Assembly: GCA_028684915.1 (NCBI GenBank)
Contig: JAQUEZ010000267.1
Location: 1 to 8,110 of the forward strand
Direction: 5' to 3'
Length of the DNA: 8,110 nucleotides
Source: Desulfobulbus sp.
Lineage (GTDB): Bacteria; Desulfobacterota; Desulfobulbia; Desulfobulbales; Desulfobulbaceae
Position 1 is the stretch's first letter; each line of letters begins with the position of its first letter. This document shows positions 5,195 through 8,110 of the stretch, one piece after another. Below the pieces are notes generated by a model, which saw nothing but the letters and a program-made list of their open reading frames with translations, searched no databases and was not told the origin of the DNA. The translations under genes and the position numbers were made by a program.

Positions 5195-6023
5195 GCTTCT
5201 TGACTCGGAGTTCCGGACAGGCGGAATTGGTGTACTCAACCAATTCCGCCACCAGGGAACCAACCACTATCCGGGAACGGATTTCTACCGGGACCCTACA
5301 GCGATCATCCGTCAACCATAACGTGGTATTGCCACTCTTTTCATACAATCCGCGAAATTGCATTTTGGGCTGCACCTTCAGCGTCTTTATTTTGCCGAAG
5401 ATGGTTCGTCGTCTTACCCGATCCGCCACTGCCACTTTTACTAGATGCCGTTTCTCATCGGCAAAGGTAGGAACGACTATCTCAACCTTACCAATAAAAG
5501 CTAGGGCTCGGGTGATGATGAACGAGGCGAACTCGTTGTACACTGGGCCATCGACCTGATAGGTTTTGACTTTGTTCTTATTTTTCCGGTAACGAACGAT
5601 TTGCTCTTCCTGATTATATTCGCTTAGCCGTGTGGTTTCATGATTAGATCCTTCCTTCTGTTCCACTTCATATCGGGTCGGTAGTTTCATCTGCCCATCG
5701 ACAAAGCAACGAAACTGATCATCGATCGGATAAAAAAGAGATAATGGTCCGTAATCTTTGACTCTTGCAGAAATCACATAACCGGACTCCTTTGATTGTT
5801 GCGGACGGATTTCCATGTAAATATCACCGATTTTGACTCCCCCGCTCCAAGAGACTGAATAATGCAGAGTTTCAAAGTCGGAATAGATGATTTTCAACGT
5901 TTCCGGGAGAATATCCCGAGGTTGCAATACAACCGCCGAACTGGTTTCAGCCTTTGCCAAACCTGGAAATTGCGTCAGCAACCCGAGGCAAATAGCCACC
6001 ACCAACGGACGGATTAAGCGCAT
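5187..6023 (-). CDS. DUF3108 family exported protein
   Basis: The function is unknown. From ATG 6023 the protein has 278 residues. It begins with a signal peptide: charged MRLIRP, hydrophobic LVVAICLGLL, and a likely cleavage after AKA (23-25). The mature part shows the DUF3108 pattern: YSVSWSGGVKIGDIYMEI early, then VKDYGPLSLFYPIDDQFRCFVD, and a TLWLTDDRCRVPVEIRSRIVVGSLVAELVEY block near the C-terminus. It is mostly beta-rich in appearance and probably periplasmic or outer-membrane associated. ATG 6023 is preferred because it begins the signal peptide and lies 1 base after the stop codon of the UbiA gene, which implies translational coupling; a longer reading frame would overlap UbiA. Being last in an ubiE-ubiX-ubiA operon suggests a link with the envelope or quinones, but this is only inference. 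Confidence 0.85.
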   Translation of the reverse strand: MRLIRPLVVAICLGLLTQFPGLAKAETSSAVVLQPRDILPETLKIIYSDFETLHYSVSWSGGVKIGDIYMEIRPQQSKESGYVISARVKDYGPLSLFYPIDDQFRCFVDGQMKLPTRYEVEQKEGSNHETTRLSEYNQEEQIVRYRKNKNKVKTYQVDGPVYNEFASFIITRALAFIGKVEIVVPTFADEKRHLVKVAVADRVRRRTIFGKIKTLKVQPKMQFRGLYEKSGNTTLWLTDDRCRVPVEIRSRIVVGSLVAELVEYTNSACPELRVKKQK

Positions 6024-6024
6024 C

Positions 6025-6882
6025 TCAGGCACCTGTTGCCAGGGCCAAACAGGTGGCGCCAAAGAGGGTCAAAGAAATAATGCCGTTCATCGAAAAAAAG
6101 GACTGCCGAATGCGGGAAAGGTCCCGGGGGCTGACAATGAGATGCTGATAAAAAAGAGCCCCGGCAGTAATCGCAACTCCGAGGAAATACCAGGAATTAA
6201 GTTTCGTTAAAACGCCGGTTAAAGTGAACAGCACGAATGCCAGAACATGAAAGAGGACAGCAACGCGGAAACCTTTTTGTCGGCCAAAGATAGCCGGCAT
6301 AGAAAAGAGCCCAGCTTCGCGATCAAAATCGGCGTCCAGACAGGCATAGATACAGTCGAACCCCGCTACCCAAAAAAGGACTGCCAGGGAAAGGACCCAG
6401 GGATATCCCTGGAGAGTGGCTGCTACCGCAACCCAGCCACCTAAAGGAGAAATGGCGAGGGCAACGCCCAACACTACATGACAGAGCCAGGTAAATCGTT
6501 TGGTAAGGGAATAAAACAGGGTCAAGCCCAAGGCCAAGGGCGCGATCTTCAGCGCCAAGGGGTTGAGCATATAACAGGCAAAAAAGAAAAGTAAACTTGC
6601 GAGGACCATCAGCAGCCAAGACTGCAGCAGGGTCACCTCACCTGCCGGTAAGGCACGCCCGATTGTCCGCGGGTTTGCGGCATCAAAGCGGCGATCAACT
6701 ATGCGGTTGAAGGTCATGGCGCTGGTACGGGCTCCGACCATGGCAACCACCACCCAGAAAAAAACCGCAACGTCTGGGATGCCACGTTTTGCTAGAAATG
6801 CACCCATCAAGGCAAAAGGTAAAGCAAAGACAGTGTGCTGAAATTTGATCATCTCCAGTAATACATTGATTTTCTTCCACAT
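6025..6882 (-). CDS. UbiA-family prenyltransferase (4-hydroxybenzoate-type; probably the menaquinone enzyme MqnP)
   Basis: UbiA-type enzymes attach a polyprenyl tail to an aromatic acid in the inner membrane. The product from ATG 6882 has 285 residues with about eight to nine hydrophobic segments. Both aspartate-rich Mg-diphosphate motifs are present: NRIVDRRFD (59-67) and D.IYACLDADFDREAGLFSMP (176-196), with D176, D183 and D187. The N-terminal IKFQHTVFALPFALMGAF is typical of the 4-hydroxybenzoate-like branch found in bacteria that make menaquinone by the futalosine route, where the substrate would be a dihydroxynaphthoate. ATG 6882 has AAGGA about 9 bases upstream and begins 2 bases after the ubiX stop; an upstream TTG (6900) is less likely. 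With UbiX and UbiE beside it, a menaquinone role is more likely than ubiquinone. The substrate is inferred, not shown. Confidence 0.92.
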   Translation of the reverse strand: MWKKINVLLEMIKFQHTVFALPFALMGAFLAKRGIPDVAVFFWVVVAMVGARTSAMTFNRIVDRRFDAANPRTIGRALPAGEVTLLQSWLLMVLASLLFFFACYMLNPLALKIAPLALGLTLFYSLTKRFTWLCHVVLGVALAISPLGGWVAVAATLQGYPWVLSLAVLFWVAGFDCIYACLDADFDREAGLFSMPAIFGRQKGFRVAVLFHVLAFVLFTLTGVLTKLNSWYFLGVAITAGALFYQHLIVSPRDLSRIRQSFFSMNGIISLTLFGATCLALATGA

Positions 6883-6884
6883 AA

Positions 6885-7457
6885 TCAAATTCCTTGCCAA
6901 CGTTTGATAGTTGCCGATGAAACCGGTACGCCGAGAAGGTCACAGATCCTGGCGGCAAATTGTCGGGCCAGATCGTCCAGGCTTTGCGGATGCTGATAAA
7001 AAGACGGCATCGGTGGACAAATAATGGCACCGGCCTCATGGGCTGCAAGCATATTTTGCAGATGGGTTCGATTGAGCGGTGTTTCGCGTACGGCCAAAAT
7101 AAGAGGGCGTCTTTCCTTGAGGGTGACATCGGCTGCACGGTGGAGCAGGTTACCGCAAATTCCTCCGGCGATGGCCGCAAGGCTCCCCACGGTACATGGC
7201 AGGACGACCATGGCATCGTAACGGGCAGAGCCGGACGCAGGGGGGGCGGTGAAATCATCGGAAGCGAACCAACGACTGACCTGCGGTAGATCCTCTGGTT
7301 GAAGGCCGAGTTCGAAGTGGAGCACCTTACGGCCGGCATCCGAGAGAATACCATGCACCTCAACATTGGCTATAGCCAACAATTCCAGCAAACTTGGCAC
7401 ATAAAGCATTCCGGTTGCCCCGGTGATGCCGAGAAGAAGACGTCGACATTCTGCCAT
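6885..7457 (-). CDS. ubiX: Flavin prenyltransferase UbiX
   Basis: UbiX joins dimethylallyl phosphate to FMN to make prenylated FMN, the cofactor of UbiD-type decarboxylases. The 190-residue product shows the FMN-binding GITGATG (10-16), the PCT block (87-89), RAADVTLKERRPL (107-119), RETPL (124-128) and FYQHP (153-157), with a tail KRWQG common in the family. ATG 7457 is taken as the start, with AAAGGA 8 bases upstream inside the ubiE end; a TTG directly before it (7460) is possible. It sits 4 bases after ubiE and 2 before the UbiA gene. The GATGM in the first loop differs from the usual GASG, a modest variation. No UbiD partner is in the window, so that gene must be elsewhere or upstream. 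Confidence 0.95.
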   Translation of the reverse strand: MAECRRLLLGITGATGMLYVPSLLELLAIANVEVHGILSDAGRKVLHFELGLQPEDLPQVSRWFASDDFTAPPASGSARYDAMVVLPCTVGSLAAIAGGICGNLLHRAADVTLKERRPLILAVRETPLNRTHLQNMLAAHEAGAIICPPMPSFYQHPQSLDDLARQFAARICDLLGVPVSSATIKRWQGI

Positions 7458-7461
7458 CAAC

Positions 7462-8110
7462 TCAGTCCTTTACGCCGCGATAGATAGAGACAATACCGAA
7501 GGTCAGCGGGATACGTGACACCTGGTTAAAACCTGCCTCACGCATCAGTGCCATCAACTCTTCCGGTTCGTAGAATGCTGCAATCGAAGAGGCCAGATAC
7601 TGATACGCCTCTTTGTCGCCGGAGATCAGGCCAGCTACGGCTGGCAGGATGCGGTTAAGATAAAAGGCGTAGAGCGGCTTGATGATCGGGTTGGAGGGCC
7701 GCGAAAATTCAAGAATTAACAGGTTGCCTGTGGGCTTCAAAATGCGGTGCATCTCCTGAAGTCCTTGAAGAGTGCGGGAAAGATTGCGTACGCCGAAGGC
7801 AACGGTGCAGCCCCAAAAACTATTGGTGGGTGCGGGCAGAACCTCACCGTCGCCACAAACGGGAAAGATCCTCGGGCGGCGGTCATCGTGGGGTAGGGTT
7901 TTGGCACCTGCCCGCAACATATCCTCACAGAAATCAACCGAAAGGACTCGGCGTTTAGGCGCCTGACGGGTCAACTCCAGCGACAACGGCAATGTTCCCG
8001 CACAGAGATCAAGAACCCAGCCATCGGTAAATTGACGCAGTAGGCGGGTGGTACGCCAACGCCAATACCGGTCGATCTGAAGGGAAAGCAGGGAGTTAAG
8101 CAGATCATAA
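7462..8110 (-). CDS. ubiE: Demethylmenaquinone / ubiquinone C-methyltransferase UbiE (MenG), 5' end outside window
   Basis: UbiE transfers a methyl group from S-adenosylmethionine to the quinone ring as the last step of menaquinone synthesis. The frame enters at 8109 with YDLLN.LLSLQIDRYWRWRT, close to the usual N-terminal YDLLN motif, so probably only 15-25 residues are missing. The SAM motif reads VLDLCAGT, followed by L rather than the usual G. Later blocks are SVDFCEDML, TVAFGVRN, EMHRILKPTGNLLILEFSRP and the C-terminal AGF..VS..PLTFGIVSIYRG. All fit the family. It is the first visible gene of the minus-strand operon, and the promoter is beyond the window. In a Desulfobacterota-like host the product is most likely a menaquinone methyltransferase. 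Confidence 0.94.
   Translation of the reverse strand, partial: YDLLNSLLSLQIDRYWRWRTTRLLRQFTDGWVLDLCAGTLPLSLELTRQAPKRRVLSVDFCEDMLRAGAKTLPHDDRRPRIFPVCGDGEVLPAPTNSFWGCTVAFGVRNLSRTLQGLQEMHRILKPTGNLLILEFSRPSNPIIKPLYAFYLNRILPAVAGLISGDKEAYQYLASSIAAFYEPEELMALMREAGFNQVSRIPLTFGIVSIYRGVKD

Overview
The window looks like chromosomal DNA of an anaerobic Gram-negative bacterium, most likely a member of the Desulfobacterota (Desulfobulbales-like). The reasons are the long-type PurC, a UbiE-UbiX-UbiA gene order typical of the last steps of futalosine-type menaquinone synthesis, a Desulfobacterota-like inverted-repeat element, and roughly balanced GC. This is an inference from protein style and gene order; no database search was possible.

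Left part (1-1391). The first 126 bases are the right end of an IS66-family insertion sequence: the last 38 codons of the transposase, then a terminus ending CGCTTAC. Next, on the minus strand, is a transaldolase gene that is recognisable along its whole length but broken twice, by a one-base frameshift near 1121-1126 and an in-frame TGA at 397-399. The protein continues in good homology after both lesions, so it looks like a young pseudogene (or carries sequencing errors).

Middle part (1392-4202). A gene-poor stretch of almost 1 kb leads to a solitary 69-residue protein gene (2361-2570) that I do not recognise. It has its own promoter, a TTGGTCTGG dyad upstream, a very strong ribosome binding site and a textbook terminator. 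Convergent to it is purC (purine synthesis). Between purC and the heat-shock genes lie a small palindrome next to a possible purC promoter, a 128-bp imperfect inverted-repeat element, and a dyad-rich leader.

Right part (4203-8110). Two Hsp20 small heat-shock genes run on the plus strand and end at a terminator shared with a convergent operon. That minus-strand operon reads ubiE (cut by the window edge), ubiX, a UbiA-type prenyltransferase and a secreted DUF3108 protein, with junctions of only 1-4 bases. UbiX would make prenylated FMN for a UbiD-type decarboxylase that is not in the window, the UbiA protein would attach the isoprenoid tail, and UbiE would do the final C-methylation to menaquinone. 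DUF3108 is an exported rider of unknown role.

I found no clear new multi-gene system. The items most worth a second look are the twice-broken transaldolase beside an IS, the orphan 69-aa gene with its operator-like dyads, the 128-bp inverted-repeat element, possible masking of the hsp20 ribosome binding sites, and the DUF3108-menaquinone linkage.
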